A stretch of 64,000 nt of DNA. Origin: Paenibacillus rhizovicinus. GTDB taxonomy: Bacteria; Bacillota; Bacilli; Paenibacillales; Paenibacillaceae. The stretch lies in contig NZ_CP048286.1 of NCBI RefSeq assembly GCF_010365285.1, positions 6,250,001-6,314,000 of the forward strand, given 5' to 3'. The stretch's first letter is position 1. Each line of letters starts with the position of its first letter. Both the position numbers and the translations under genes were made by a program. This document shows, piece after piece, positions 16,693-24,726 of this stretch. Under the pieces are notes generated by a model that was given only the letters and a program-made list of their open reading frames with translations, ran no database searches and was not told the origin of the DNA.

Positions 16693-17172
16693 ATGTACAG
16701 AACAGCGATGCTAGGCGTGCTGCTAGGTCTGACTGTGCTGGCCGGTGGTTGTTCGGTTAAAAACGACACCCATGAACAGGACCCCCTCCCAGGCGAACAA
16801 ATTGACTATCGAGATTCATCGGGTGCGTCCGATGTCATGAATGCATATGAAGAATCCATGGTTGAAGCGGTCAACAAGAATCGGTTTTCGCTTGTGGAAG
16901 GGCTGCTTGACTCGGCGGGACCGCTTTACAAGGAACAGGAAAGCCTCGTTCGCCGGCTCAGCGCCAAGAATATCAAGGAAAAGCTCATCCGTTATCAAAC
17001 GATGAATATTCAGAAAATCAACGGCGAATATAAATTTTACATTATCGAGAAAGTCGGCATCTATTATCCCGACGGCAGATCGACGGTTAACGAATACGAA
17101 TGGATCTATACCGTTACGCAGCATCCCGTGACGAACGCCTTCAAGGTGTACAGCATCGAGCGGTGGAAATAA
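16693..17172 (+). CDS. Lipoprotein, possible NTF2-like domain
   Basis: A 159-residue exported lipoprotein with a signal peptide and lipobox LAGGC (Cys at about residue 20). The mature part is acidic near the start, then alpha-beta (EESMVEAVNKNRFSLVEGLL, then YKFYIIEKVGIYYPDG and EYEWIYTVTQ), reminiscent of NTF2-like folds such as the TcaA C-terminal domain. That fold call is inference. The protein would be anchored on the outer face of the membrane. A CGGGAG site precedes the ATG and a terminator follows. Confidence 0.8.
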   Translation: MYRTAMLGVLLGLTVLAGGCSVKNDTHEQDPLPGEQIDYRDSSGASDVMNAYEESMVEAVNKNRFSLVEGLLDSAGPLYKEQESLVRRLSAKNIKEKLIRYQTMNIQKINGEYKFYIIEKVGIYYPDGRSTVNEYEWIYTVTQHPVTNAFKVYSIERWK

Positions 17173-17213
17173 TTCTCGGCCATGCGGCGAGCGTCGAAGG
17201 CGCAGAGGAGGGG

Positions 17214-17250
17214 CAGACGGGCTGGCGACAGCGCCGTCTGTCTGTTTTTA
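17214..17250 (+). terminator. Terminator after lipoprotein gene
   Basis: CAGACGG-GCTG (17214-17224) pairs with CAGC-G-CCGTCTG (17229-17240) around loop GCGA with a single bulged G, then TCTGTTTTTA. Confidence 0.8.
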
Positions 17251-17276
17251 GAAGAATATAGCTATGAGGTGCAACT

Positions 17277-17777
17277 ATGACGAGCAGAATTGCGTTTGAA
17301 CCGTATAACGGCCAATATTTGGAACAAGTCCGCGGCACGTACAACTACTTTGTGGAGCATACGACGGTTTCTTTCGATCTGTACCCGTATACGCCGGAAC
17401 AGATGCGTTCGCTGATCGAGCCGGTCTCCGAGCTGTACCGTTCGTACGTCGCGCTATACGAGGGACGCTACGCAGGCTACTTGCTGCTTACGCAGCATAA
17501 GAAGAAGCTGGCGTTCAATGTCACGGCGGAAGTGACGATCTACCTGGAGCCTGATTATACCGGCAAAGGGATCGGCAAAGAAGCGATGCGCTTCCTGGAA
17601 GAAACGGCGGTATCGCTCCGGTTCCATTCGCTCATCGCGGCGATTTGCACGGAGAACGACAGCAGCGTCGCTTTATTCTCGAAGCTTGGGTACAAGCAGG
17701 TGGCGCACTACGAGGAGATCGCCTACAAATTTGACCGTTGGCTGGATTTGGCTTGTTATCAGAAAAAGCTGAAATAG
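17277..17777 (+). CDS. GNAT acetyltransferase, phosphinothricin acetyltransferase (Pat)-like
   Basis: A 166-residue enzyme resembling the Pat/YwnH branch of GNATs: an N-terminal YNYFVEHTTVSFDLYPYTPE segment, TAEVTIYLEPDYTGKGIGKEA as the acetyl-CoA loop, and NDSSVALFSKLGYKQVAHYEEI as the C-terminal signature. Family members acetylate amino groups of phosphinothricin, methionine sulfoximine or other small amines. The start region has a weak GAGG 8 bases upstream. A lipoprotein gene follows after 15 bases. Confidence 0.87.
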   Translation: MTSRIAFEPYNGQYLEQVRGTYNYFVEHTTVSFDLYPYTPEQMRSLIEPVSELYRSYVALYEGRYAGYLLLTQHKKKLAFNVTAEVTIYLEPDYTGKGIGKEAMRFLEETAVSLRFHSLIAAICTENDSSVALFSKLGYKQVAHYEEIAYKFDRWLDLACYQKKLK

Positions 17778-17792
17778 AGGCGGGATGCTTAT

Positions 17793-18413
17793 ATGCGAAT
17801 TCGTTGGTCCTCAAGGGGGCTGGCAATCTGTGCGGCGGCGGCGGTCATGTTCGTAACGGGCTGCAACGGGAATGAAGACAAGCTGCAGGCGCGAGTGGAT
17901 GAGCAGGCGCAGCAGCTGATCGCGCTGAAGAACGCGAACGCCAAGCTCGAGACGCGGCTGGACGAAGCGAACGGCCGGTTCAGCGAAGCCGACGAGCAGC
18001 TGAAACTGCTCCAAGCGAAGGCGGAGGAAGAGGCCGCGGATCCCTACTCCAATCGGACGGAGGACGATCTGCTGCTCGACAAGCGAATTCCGGCGGATGC
18101 TGCGGGCTTGCTGTTGAAGCTGGTGGAAACCGTGCATGCCAAACCGAAGGCGGAAGACAAGGTTTGGGCGCAGTTTTTCCATGATCCCGCGCATATGGAT
18201 TATTATATTAAAACGGTCTTGGCCATGCCGAATCTCACGTACGCCAAGTTCTTCTATCAAGGAGAAACGACCTATAAGAAGCCGGGCAAAGAAACGACGA
18301 CGATGGTCGTTCAAGGAAAGTTGAAGACGGATGACGCGAACAGCAGCGGCGCTCATGCCTTTGCGCTGACCAACGTCAATCATACGGGATGGAAGATCTA
18401 CGACGTGGATTAA
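17793..18413 (+). CDS. Coiled-coil lipoprotein of unknown function
   Basis: A 206-residue lipoprotein with lipobox VTGC (Cys about residue 24). Residues about 30-78 form a long charged coiled coil (QARVDEQAQQLIALKNANAK and on), followed by a globular part with NRTEDDLLLDKRI and a beta-rich end (TTTMVVQGKLKTDD, TNVNHTGWKIYDVD). I do not recognise the family. It should stand out from the membrane on its coil. A small hairpin without T-run follows. Confidence 0.78.
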   Translation: MRIRWSSRGLAICAAAAVMFVTGCNGNEDKLQARVDEQAQQLIALKNANAKLETRLDEANGRFSEADEQLKLLQAKAEEEAADPYSNRTEDDLLLDKRIPADAAGLLLKLVETVHAKPKAEDKVWAQFFHDPAHMDYYIKTVLAMPNLTYAKFFYQGETTYKKPGKETTTMVVQGKLKTDDANSSGAHAFALTNVNHTGWKIYDVD

Positions 18414-18418
18414 ACGAG

Positions 18419-18437
18419 TGCTGCCTTGCCGGCAGCA
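18419..18437 (+). other. Perfect hairpin after lipoprotein gene
   Basis: TGCTGCC, loop TTGCC, GGCAGCA. No T-run follows, so it is not a standard intrinsic terminator. Confidence 0.4.
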
Positions 18438-18603
18438 TCCGCGAATCGAAGCTTTCCTGACGGCAGCATGGCCGCTTCCGGTTATTTTGCACGCAAAGCC
18501 GTGACTTGGCATGATTTGAAGCCATGCGGAATAGCTATAGTTGGCAAGGGACAAGCGAATTTGCCGACCGGACGGCTATAGGTTTGGAGGTGTGGCTACG
18601 AGA

Positions 18604-19026
18604 GTGATGAAGAGAACAATCGCACTGATTACATTGGCTTATACCCTCTTGCTCCTCTATTGGATGTATATCGGATTCGGACGTACGCACCCGCAATTGC
18701 CGGGGTACAACTACAACGTCATGCCGCTGCACACGATCAAGCTGTATTTCGTTCACGCGGATAGTTTCCCGCTCAAAAATTGGATCGTGAATATCGTCGG
18801 CAACATTGCCGTATTCGCGCCTTTCGGCCTCTCCGTTCCGTATTTGCTGCGGATGCGGCTGTTCTCGTTTATCTGTTTCTTTATCTGCGTGCTATTCTTG
18901 CTGGAGACCTTCCAGCTGCTGCTGCAGCGCGGAAGCTTCGATATCGACGATATTCTGCTGAACACCGTCGGAGCGCTGATCGGCTTCGCGGCGTTGCAGC
19001 TTATACGAAAGCGAGTGAGCGTATGA
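18604..19026 (+). CDS. VanZ-like family membrane protein
   Basis: About 140 residues with four predicted membrane helices (ITLALAYTLLLLYWMYI-like first helix, NIVGNIAVFAPFGLSVPYLL, FICFFICVLFLLETFQLLL, NTVGALIGFAALQLI). The NxxGNIxxFxPFG and ExxQ motifs are typical of VanZ, a family linked to teicoplanin resistance in one case and otherwise uncharacterised. The start is unclear: GTG 18604 and ATG 18607 follow GGAGG (18586-18590) at long spacing, and GTG 18592 is too close. The stop overlaps the next ATG (ATGA). Confidence 0.85.
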   Translation: MMKRTIALITLAYTLLLLYWMYIGFGRTHPQLPGYNYNVMPLHTIKLYFVHADSFPLKNWIVNIVGNIAVFAPFGLSVPYLLRMRLFSFICFFICVLFLLETFQLLLQRGSFDIDDILLNTVGALIGFAALQLIRKRVSV

Positions 19027-19733
19027 AGATGTACAGAGCGATTTTGTTCGACTTAGATAATACGCTGCTCGATTACGATGCCAGCGAGCGGGAAGCGATG
19101 CAGCAAACGATCCGCCAACACGGGCTGATGGAGCGGGAAGGCTTTACGTGGGATCTATTCTGGACGTCGTTCGCGCCTATAAACTGGACCTATTGGATCG
19201 AGCGGACGGAGCGGAAGCTGCACATTTCCGAAGTGCTGGATTATTCGTTCCGCGATACGCTGCTGCAATTGGGACATGACGGCGGGCTGTCCGCGGCGCT
19301 CGCCTCGACCTATTGGGAGCTCTTCTGTTCGTCCTGCCATTTCATGGACGGTACGACGGAACTGCTGCCGCGGCTTCACGGCAATTACACGCTCGGCATC
19401 ATTTCCAACGGCATCGGAGAAGCGCAGCGCAAAAGGCTGGCGACAGGCGGCATCTCGCATTATTTTCCGCATTTGTTTATCTCGGACGAGGTCGGCATCG
19501 GCAAGCCGGACAAGCTGATCTTCGACAAAGCCGTCGAAGCGCTGGGCGTTCAGCGGCCGGAGATCTTATTCGTCGGCGATTCCTTGAAGGACGATTACGA
19601 GGGAGCGCTGGCTGCCGGCATCGACTTTTGCTTCTATAATCCGCATCGCAAACCGACATTGGACGGGGTTTCGCCGCACTACACCATTCATGAGCTGGCC
19701 GAACTGAGCCGCATCATTACGAGAGAAGAGTGA
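19023..19733 (+). CDS. HAD hydrolase, YjjG-type noncanonical nucleotidase family
   Basis: A 236-residue HAD-IA phosphatase beginning at the ATG that overlaps the vanZ stop. Motif I is FDLDNTLLDYD, motif II IISNG, motif III Lys in GIGKPDKLIF, and motif IV GDSLKDDYEGA, all intact. The helical cap and the DNTLLDY start match YjjG/PynA, which dephosphorylate pyrimidine and noncanonical nucleoside monophosphates. It overlaps the next gene's GTG by four bases, making a tightly coupled vanZ-HAD-hisA-like operon. The substrate is inferred from the family. Confidence 0.88.
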   Translation: MKMYRAILFDLDNTLLDYDASEREAMQQTIRQHGLMEREGFTWDLFWTSFAPINWTYWIERTERKLHISEVLDYSFRDTLLQLGHDGGLSAALASTYWELFCSSCHFMDGTTELLPRLHGNYTLGIISNGIGEAQRKRLATGGISHYFPHLFISDEVGIGKPDKLIFDKAVEALGVQRPEILFVGDSLKDDYEGALAAGIDFCFYNPHRKPTLDGVSPHYTIHELAELSRIITREE

Positions 19734-19738
19734 CAGCA

Positions 19739-20494
19739 ATGAAGTTCAGACCATGCATCGACCTGCATAACGGCAAAGTAAAACAGATCGTCGGCGAAAC
19801 GCTTGGAGGCAGCGACAGTCAAGTCGTGGAAAATTTCGTCTCTTCGCACGACTCCGCTTATTACGCGGACATGTTCAAGCGGGACAAGCTGACCGGAGGC
19901 CATGTCATCATGCTCGGCGGCGGCAACGAGGAAGCGGCGCTTGCGGCGCTGCGCGCATATCCCGGCGGTCTGCAGATCGGCGGAGGCATCCATGCCGAGA
20001 ATGCAGCTCGGTATTTGGAGGCAGGCGCATCGCATGTCATCGTCACCTCTTATATTTTCCGCGACGGCGAGCTGGACATGGGCAATTTGCAGCGCATCGT
20101 TTCCGAGGTTGGGAAAGACCGGCTCGTGATCGACCTCAGCTGCAAGCAGCGAGACAACCAATGGCTTGTCGTGACCAACCAGTGGAAAACGTTCAGCAAT
20201 TTCGTCGTGGATGCCGCCCATCTGCGCGAGCTGGAAGCGTACTGCGATGAATTTCTGATTCATGCCGTCGACGTGGAAGGGAAGCGCACCGGTATTTTGG
20301 GCCAGTTGGTGGAACAGCTGGCGCAGCAGGTAACGATTCCGACGACGTATGCCGGAGGCGCCCGTTCGTTCGAGGACTTGGATTTGTTCCGTTCGTTGTC
20401 CGCCGGGAAGCTGGATATTACGATCGGCAGCGCGCTCGATATTTTCGGCGGCGCCTTGTCCTACGACGAGGTCGTTGCGTATTGCAACCGATAA
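19739..20494 (+). CDS. hisA: Eukaryotic-type HisA (ProFAR isomerase, HIS6-like)
   Basis: A 251-residue TIM barrel that reads like fungal and plant HIS6 rather than standard bacterial HisA: CIDLHNGKVKQIVG, FVSSHDSAYYADMF, GGHVIMLGGGNEEAA, LQIGGGIH, HVIVTSYIF, DRLVIDLSCK, EFLIHAVDVEGKRTGI, TYAGGARSFEDL and DITIGSALDIFGG. The two phosphate-binding Gly-rich loops and the catalytic Asp of CIDLHNG and of HAVDVEG are present. The reaction is the Amadori isomerisation of ProFAR in histidine synthesis. ATG 19739 follows GAGAAGAG by about 10 bases; GTG 19730 is the alternative. It is in a vanZ-HAD operon, not with his genes, so it is probably a second, horizontally acquired isomerase. Confidence 0.88.
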   Translation: MKFRPCIDLHNGKVKQIVGETLGGSDSQVVENFVSSHDSAYYADMFKRDKLTGGHVIMLGGGNEEAALAALRAYPGGLQIGGGIHAENAARYLEAGASHVIVTSYIFRDGELDMGNLQRIVSEVGKDRLVIDLSCKQRDNQWLVVTNQWKTFSNFVVDAAHLRELEAYCDEFLIHAVDVEGKRTGILGQLVEQLAQQVTIPTTYAGGARSFEDLDLFRSLSAGKLDITIGSALDIFGGALSYDEVVAYCNR

Positions 20495-20514
20495 AGGCTG
20501 CAAAGCCGTGGAAT

Positions 20515-20548
20515 GCCAGTCTGCGTTAGTCGCAGGCTGGCTTTTTTT
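20515..20548 (+). terminator. Terminator of the vanZ-HAD-hisA operon
   Basis: GCCAGTCTGCG (20515-20525) pairs with CGCAGGCTGGC (20531-20541) around TTAGT, followed by seven Ts. Confidence 0.9.
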
Positions 20549-20576
20549 GCGCGGGATCGGATTTTACAGAAAACGA

Positions 20577-20605
20577 TTGATTTCCGCTCAGGATGACGGT
20601 ATAAT
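20577..20605 (+). promoter_or_regulatory. Sigma-A promoter for the P-loop kinase-like gene
   Basis: TTGATT (20577-20582), 17-base spacer, TATAAT (20600-20605). The -10 is 28 bases before the ATG. Confidence 0.75.
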
Positions 20606-20633
20606 CTTCCAAATTGAAAATGGGGGATGTACC

Positions 20634-21191
20634 ATGAAGTTCGTGTTAGTGTTCGGTCCGCAGGCTGTCGGCAAAATGACGATCGGCCATGAGCTCGAGA
20701 AAATAACGGGCTTGAAGCTGTTTCACAATCACATGACGATCGAATTGCTGCATCCGTTCTTCGGATTTAGTCCGGAAACATGGCGGCTGTCGGATTTATT
20801 CCGCATGGAAATCTTCAAAGCGGCTGCGGCAAGCGGGATGGACGGCCTCATCTTCACGTATGTATGGGCTTTCAACCAACAGGGAGATTGGGATTACGTC
20901 GATCGCGTCTGCACGATCATTGAAGAGGCCGGCGGCGAGGTGTATTTCGTCGAGCTCGAAGCGGAGCTGAAAGCAAGGCTGGCGCGGAACCGTACGCCGC
21001 ATCGGCTTCAGCACAAACCGACGAAACGTAACGTCGAGCAATCGGAGAAGAATCTGTTGGACAGCCTGGACAAGCATCGCCTCAACTCCGAACCTGGCGA
21101 AATCGAACGCGAGCATTATCTTCGCATCGACAACAGCGGATTAAGCCCGGAGCAGGCCGCGCATATGATTAAGACCTATTTTGAGTTATAG
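20634..21191 (+). CDS. P-loop nucleotide-binding (shikimate kinase-like) protein
   Basis: A 185-residue protein starting MKFVLVFGPQAVGKMTIG, a Walker A loop (GPQAVGKMT) of the AAA_33/shikimate kinase type, then HNHMTIELLHPFFG, a switch-like LIFTYVWAF segment, and VYFVELEAELKARLARNRTP with a lid-like Arg-rich stretch. The whole shape is of a small metabolite kinase, but I recognise no specific substrate. ATG 20634 has GGGGGA 7 bases upstream and its own promoter and is monocistronic. Confidence 0.8.
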   Translation: MKFVLVFGPQAVGKMTIGHELEKITGLKLFHNHMTIELLHPFFGFSPETWRLSDLFRMEIFKAAAASGMDGLIFTYVWAFNQQGDWDYVDRVCTIIEEAGGEVYFVELEAELKARLARNRTPHRLQHKPTKRNVEQSEKNLLDSLDKHRLNSEPGEIEREHYLRIDNSGLSPEQAAHMIKTYFEL

Positions 21192-21302
21192 CGAAAGTTA
21201 ACCAGGGCCGGCATTTTGGATAGCTTTTCCGCCTGCAAGCGATTACAATGAGAGTGATTGCTTGTCTTCATCGAATCCATGATAAGAGGAGTGGCACATT
21301 CA

Positions 21303-22520
21303 ATGGCTGGAAATCGCGCGGTAGTTTATGACCAACCAGGTAAAGTGGAAGTTAGGGATATTTCGTATCCGGAGCTGATATTGCGTGACGGCCCAGGCGT
21401 GAATCCGCTTAATGTCGGCAGAAAATGCGAACATGGCGTTATTCTTAAAGTCATTACGACGAACATTTGCGGAAGCGACCAGCACATGGTTCGCGGACGG
21501 ACGACGGCTCCGAGCGGTCTGGTGCTTGGACACGAAATCACGGGCGAGGTCATCGAAGTGGGCCGCGACGTGGAATTCATTAAGAAAGGCGATCTCGTTT
21601 CCGTGCCGTTCAACATTGCTTGCGGACGCTGCCGGAACTGCAAAGAACGCAACACGAACGTGTGCTCCAACGTGAATCCGGACCGTCCGGGCTCTGCGTA
21701 CGGCTATGTCGATATGGGCGGCTGGGTAGGCGGACAATCCGAGTATGTGATGGTTCCTTATGCGGACTTCCAATTGTTGAAGTTCCCGGACAAAGACCGT
21801 GCCATGGAGAAAATTCTTGATCTGACGATGCTGTCGGATATTTTCCCGACGGGCTATCACGGCGCTGTCAGCGCCGGCGTGCGTCCAGGCTCGACGGTAT
21901 ATATCGCAGGCGCGGGACCTGTCGGCCTTGCGGCCGCGCATTCCGCTCAACTGCTCGGCGCGTCGGTCGTCATCGTCGGCGATTTGAACGGCGAACGCTT
22001 GGCGCAGGCGAGAAGCTTCGGCTGCGAAACGGTCAACCTGCGCGAACATGCGAACTTGGCCGAGCAAATCGACCAAATTCTCGGCGTGCCCGAAGTGGAC
22101 TGCGCGGTCGACTGCGTCGGCTTCGAAGCGCATGGCCACGGCAAGGCGCATGGCGAAGCTCCCGCAACCGTGCTCAATTCCATTATGGAAGTGACGCGCG
22201 CAGGCGGCAGACTTGGCATTCCGGGCTTGTACGTAACGGGCGATCCGGGCGCGGTGGACGACGATGCGAAGATCGGCACGCTTAAAATCCGCTTCGGACT
22301 CGGCTGGGCGAAGTCGCATACGTTCGTGACGGGCCAAACGCCGGTCATGCAGTACAACCGCGAGTTGATGAGCGCGATTCTAAGCGGCCGGGCGCAAATC
22401 GCCAAAGCGGTCAACGCCACGCTCATTTCGATCGATGAAGCCCCGGAGGCATACAGTGCCTTCGATCAAGGCGTTTCCAAGAAATTCGTCATCGACCCGC
22501 ATGGTTCGGTGAGACGTTAG
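21303..22520 (+). CDS. fdhA: Zinc-dependent formaldehyde dehydrogenase (glutathione-independent type)
   Basis: This 405-residue medium-chain dehydrogenase/reductase starts at ATG 21303, behind GAGGAG. Catalytic zinc ligands are in NICGSDQHMV and GHEITGEV; structural zinc ligands are the four Cys of CGRCRNCKERNTNVC. The Rossmann fold is GAGPVGLAAAH, with an Asp (IVGDLN) indicating NAD. The long insertion DFQLLKFPDKDRAMEKILDL and AHGEAPATVLNSIMEV are typical of FdhA and formaldehyde dismutase from pseudomonads, where tightly bound NAD is kept. It would oxidise or dismutate formaldehyde in the cytoplasm. It is monocistronic with its own terminator. Confidence 0.9.
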   Translation: MAGNRAVVYDQPGKVEVRDISYPELILRDGPGVNPLNVGRKCEHGVILKVITTNICGSDQHMVRGRTTAPSGLVLGHEITGEVIEVGRDVEFIKKGDLVSVPFNIACGRCRNCKERNTNVCSNVNPDRPGSAYGYVDMGGWVGGQSEYVMVPYADFQLLKFPDKDRAMEKILDLTMLSDIFPTGYHGAVSAGVRPGSTVYIAGAGPVGLAAAHSAQLLGASVVIVGDLNGERLAQARSFGCETVNLREHANLAEQIDQILGVPEVDCAVDCVGFEAHGHGKAHGEAPATVLNSIMEVTRAGGRLGIPGLYVTGDPGAVDDDAKIGTLKIRFGLGWAKSHTFVTGQTPVMQYNRELMSAILSGRAQIAKAVNATLISIDEAPEAYSAFDQGVSKKFVIDPHGSVRR

Positions 22521-22528
22521 CGAACGAC

Positions 22529-22566
22529 AACCCGCATTGCTCATCCATGGGCATTGCGGGTTTTTT
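22529..22566 (+). terminator. Terminator of fdhA
   Basis: AACCCGCA (22529-22536) pairs with TGCGGGTT (22555-22562), extended by TGC/GCA after a mismatch, then TTTTTTC. Confidence 0.85.
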
Positions 22567-22703
22567 CATGGCGTTCAGCTGCAGGAATAAACGATTAAAG
22601 CCAATAAAGGAGTACCAAACAAACCAGCAGTCATGGTACACTGAGAACGGGTCAACCTTAAGCAGCCTAAGGCATTGATAATGTTTACGGGAGGTCATTC
22701 GCG

Positions 22704-23156
22704 GTGAATAACTGTTCCTTGATTACCAAGCCGGCAATGAATATGGTTGGTATCAGCTATTGCGGTCCGTATTCTACGTTCCCGGATGAAGCCATTCATC
22801 TGCAGAGTGAGTTTCTCGCCAGAAAACATGAGATCGAAGGCGATGTCAAGACGTCGGTGCTGTACAGTCCTAATTTCGGCAACGAGGTATTCGCGACTTA
22901 CTGGGCATGTTTCGAGGTCCCGCATTTGGAGCAAGTGCCCGCAGGCATGGTTCAGTTCAGTATTCCCCAGCGCACGTACGCCATGGCGGTGTGCACGAAC
23001 GAGCGTATCGGCGAAGGCTATGAACAGCTGACGGCTTGGATGAACGAGGAGAAGCTGAACAAGCGAGAGAACGCCGTATCGTTGGAAATTTTCTATATCG
23101 ACGAGCATCTGGAAGCCGAACAGGTCGAGCTGCTGATTCCGATCGATGAAGAATAA
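22704..23156 (+). CDS. GyrI-like / AraC effector-binding domain protein
   Basis: A 150-residue single-domain protein starting GTG 22704 with GGGAGGTC 8 bases before. The sequence MVGISYCGPYSTFPDEAIHL, the YSPNF segment, ATYWACFEVP and VPAGMVQFSIPQRTYAMAVC fit the SOUL/GyrI-like fold that binds small molecules in BmrR and Rob-type regulators. There is no HTH, so it may be a stand-alone binder or sequester a drug or effector. Genes with this domain and no DNA-binding part are common. Terminator follows. Confidence 0.82.
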   Translation: MNNCSLITKPAMNMVGISYCGPYSTFPDEAIHLQSEFLARKHEIEGDVKTSVLYSPNFGNEVFATYWACFEVPHLEQVPAGMVQFSIPQRTYAMAVCTNERIGEGYEQLTAWMNEEKLNKRENAVSLEIFYIDEHLEAEQVELLIPIDEE

Positions 23157-23184
23157 TAGATGAAGAATCATATAGGAAGCGCGA

Positions 23185-23217
23185 AGCGCGGCAGGAATTT
23201 CTCTGTCGTGCTTTTTT
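23185..23217 (+). terminator. Terminator after the GyrI-like gene
   Basis: AGCGCGGCAG (23185-23194) pairs with CTGTCGTGCT (23203-23212), two G-U pairs, then TTTTT. Confidence 0.85.
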
Positions 23218-23337
23218 GTTGCGGACGGAAGCATGGCGATCGGCAAACAAGAATGCTCTAGGAAAATAGAACGGCATTCTGTACAATAAGTGGATACATG
23301 TCCGGAAAAATACGCAGGCACCAAGGAGGAACAGAAC

Positions 23338-24141
23338 ATGACGATAACGATCCACATGATAGATGCCTTTACGAAAGAGCCGTTTCGCGGCAATCCGGCA
23401 GCGGTTTGCCTGCTGGAAGAGGAACGCGGAGCGGAATGGATGCAGCGAGTGGCCGCGGAAATGAACTTGCCGGAGACCGCGTTCCTGCGTCGTCGTCCTG
23501 ACGGCAGCTATGATCTGCGCTGGTTTACGACGACGGATGAGGTCGACCTGTGCGGTCATGCGACGCTCGCCAGCGGTCATTACTTGTGGACGAACGGCTT
23601 GCTGAAACGGGACGCGCAGGCAAGGTTCCACACCCGGAGCGGATTGCTGACGGCCGACTTGACGGAGGAAGGCATCATGCTTGACTTCCCGGCGGAGATC
23701 GCAGAGCCGGTCGTCGCCCCCGAGGAGCTCATACAAGGCTTGGGGCTCATTCCGCGTTATGTAGGCCGCAATCGGATGGATTATTTGGTGGAAGTCGACA
23801 GCGAGGAAACGGTACGCACGCTGCGGCCGGATTTCGGCCTGCTGGCACGAGTGGAAGCCCGCGGGGTAATCGTCACGAGCCGAGGGACGGCCGGTGCGGA
23901 GAACGCCTATGATTTTGTCTCCCGCGCATTCTATCCGGCAACCGGTACCGACGAAGATCCGGTTACGGGCTCCGCTCACTGCGCTTTGGCGCCTTATTGG
24001 CAACGCCGCCTGCGGAAGAACGACTTTCTTGCCTATCAAGCTTCTGCCAGAGGCGGGGAGCTGCGCGTCTCCGTGCAAGGGGAACGGATATTCATGACCG
24101 GGCATGCCGTAACGGTACTGACGGGGCAATTGCAAGTATAA
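23338..24141 (+). CDS. PhzF family isomerase/epimerase
   Basis: A 267-residue protein with the PhzF hot-dog-like double fold: MIDAFTKEPFRGNPAAVCLL, NLPETAFL (catalytic Glu), CGHATLASG and DEDPVTGSAHCALAP. PhzF relatives isomerise a substrate double bond or act as amino acid epimerases; most genomic copies are orphans with unknown substrate. AAGGAGGA lies 8 bases before ATG 23338, which rules out the longer in-frame start at 23290. It is monocistronic, with 102 bases to queD. Confidence 0.9.
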   Translation: MTITIHMIDAFTKEPFRGNPAAVCLLEEERGAEWMQRVAAEMNLPETAFLRRRPDGSYDLRWFTTTDEVDLCGHATLASGHYLWTNGLLKRDAQARFHTRSGLLTADLTEEGIMLDFPAEIAEPVVAPEELIQGLGLIPRYVGRNRMDYLVEVDSEETVRTLRPDFGLLARVEARGVIVTSRGTAGAENAYDFVSRAFYPATGTDEDPVTGSAHCALAPYWQRRLRKNDFLAYQASARGGELRVSVQGERIFMTGHAVTVLTGQLQV

Positions 24142-24197
24142 TGCAGGATCTTCTAGCAGGATCATCGGACATAATCCTAGATACCGATTTAACATTG

Positions 24198-24206
24198 TGC
24201 TATAAT
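24198..24206 (+). promoter_or_regulatory. Extended -10 promoter for queDEC
   Basis: TGCTATAAT is a perfect extended -10 (TGnTATAAT). No good -35 is present. The -10 is 37 bases before the queD start; that leader is too short for a preQ1 riboswitch and I see no preQ1-I consensus in it. Confidence 0.55.
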
Positions 24207-24243
24207 AGCATATTGCAGTTGCATAAAGAGGAAGGTGTGGAAC

Positions 24244-24726
24244 GTGACGTACGAGATTCCCAAGCATATTCAGCAGTTCGGTACGGATATCGAGGAGCAG
24301 CAGCTCCGTTATCATAACCGGCGGGTGCTCGTTTCCAAAGAGTTTACATTTGACAGCGCGCATCATTTGCATCTCTACGAAGGTAAGTGCAAGAGCCTCC
24401 ATGGCCATACGTATAAGCTCCAAACGATTCTGTCCGGAACGACCGACAAGCGCGGACTGACGATCGATTTTGCCGATATGAAACGAATCGCGAAAGAGCG
24501 GATCATCGATAAGCTGGACCACCGGTACTTGAACGAGGTGCTCCCGCCGATGAATACGACCGCGGAGAACATGGTCGTGTGGATGTACGAGCAGCTGCAT
24601 GAAGCGCTGGTCGAGGAAGGCCATTATCCGAATGTCCGCATCGAAGAGATCCGGCTTTGGGAGACGCCGACCAGCTATGCGGCGGTAACGCGCGCGTTGA
24701 TGGAGGCGGACGAGCATGCCGGCTAA
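24244..24726 (+). CDS. queD: 6-carboxytetrahydropterin synthase
   Basis: A 160-residue QueD that converts dihydroneopterin triphosphate to 6-carboxytetrahydropterin, the first committed step to preQ0. FTFDSAHHL and HGHTYKL give the zinc histidines, Cys of CKSLHGH is the catalytic base, and ETPTSYA near the C terminus includes the pterin-binding Glu. The N-terminal extension (MTYEIPKHIQQFG and on) is typical of Bacillales QueD. GTG 24244 follows GAGGAAGG (24228-24235) by 8 bases; the earlier GTG 24235 overlaps that site. It overlaps queE by 11 bases. Confidence 0.95.
   Translation: MTYEIPKHIQQFGTDIEEQQLRYHNRRVLVSKEFTFDSAHHLHLYEGKCKSLHGHTYKLQTILSGTTDKRGLTIDFADMKRIAKERIIDKLDHRYLNEVLPPMNTTAENMVVWMYEQLHEALVEEGHYPNVRIEEIRLWETPTSYAAVTRALMEADEHAG

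Noticed and set aside
24207..24243. preQ1 riboswitch before queD
   Set aside because: The leader is only 37 bases and lacks the pseudoknot consensus.
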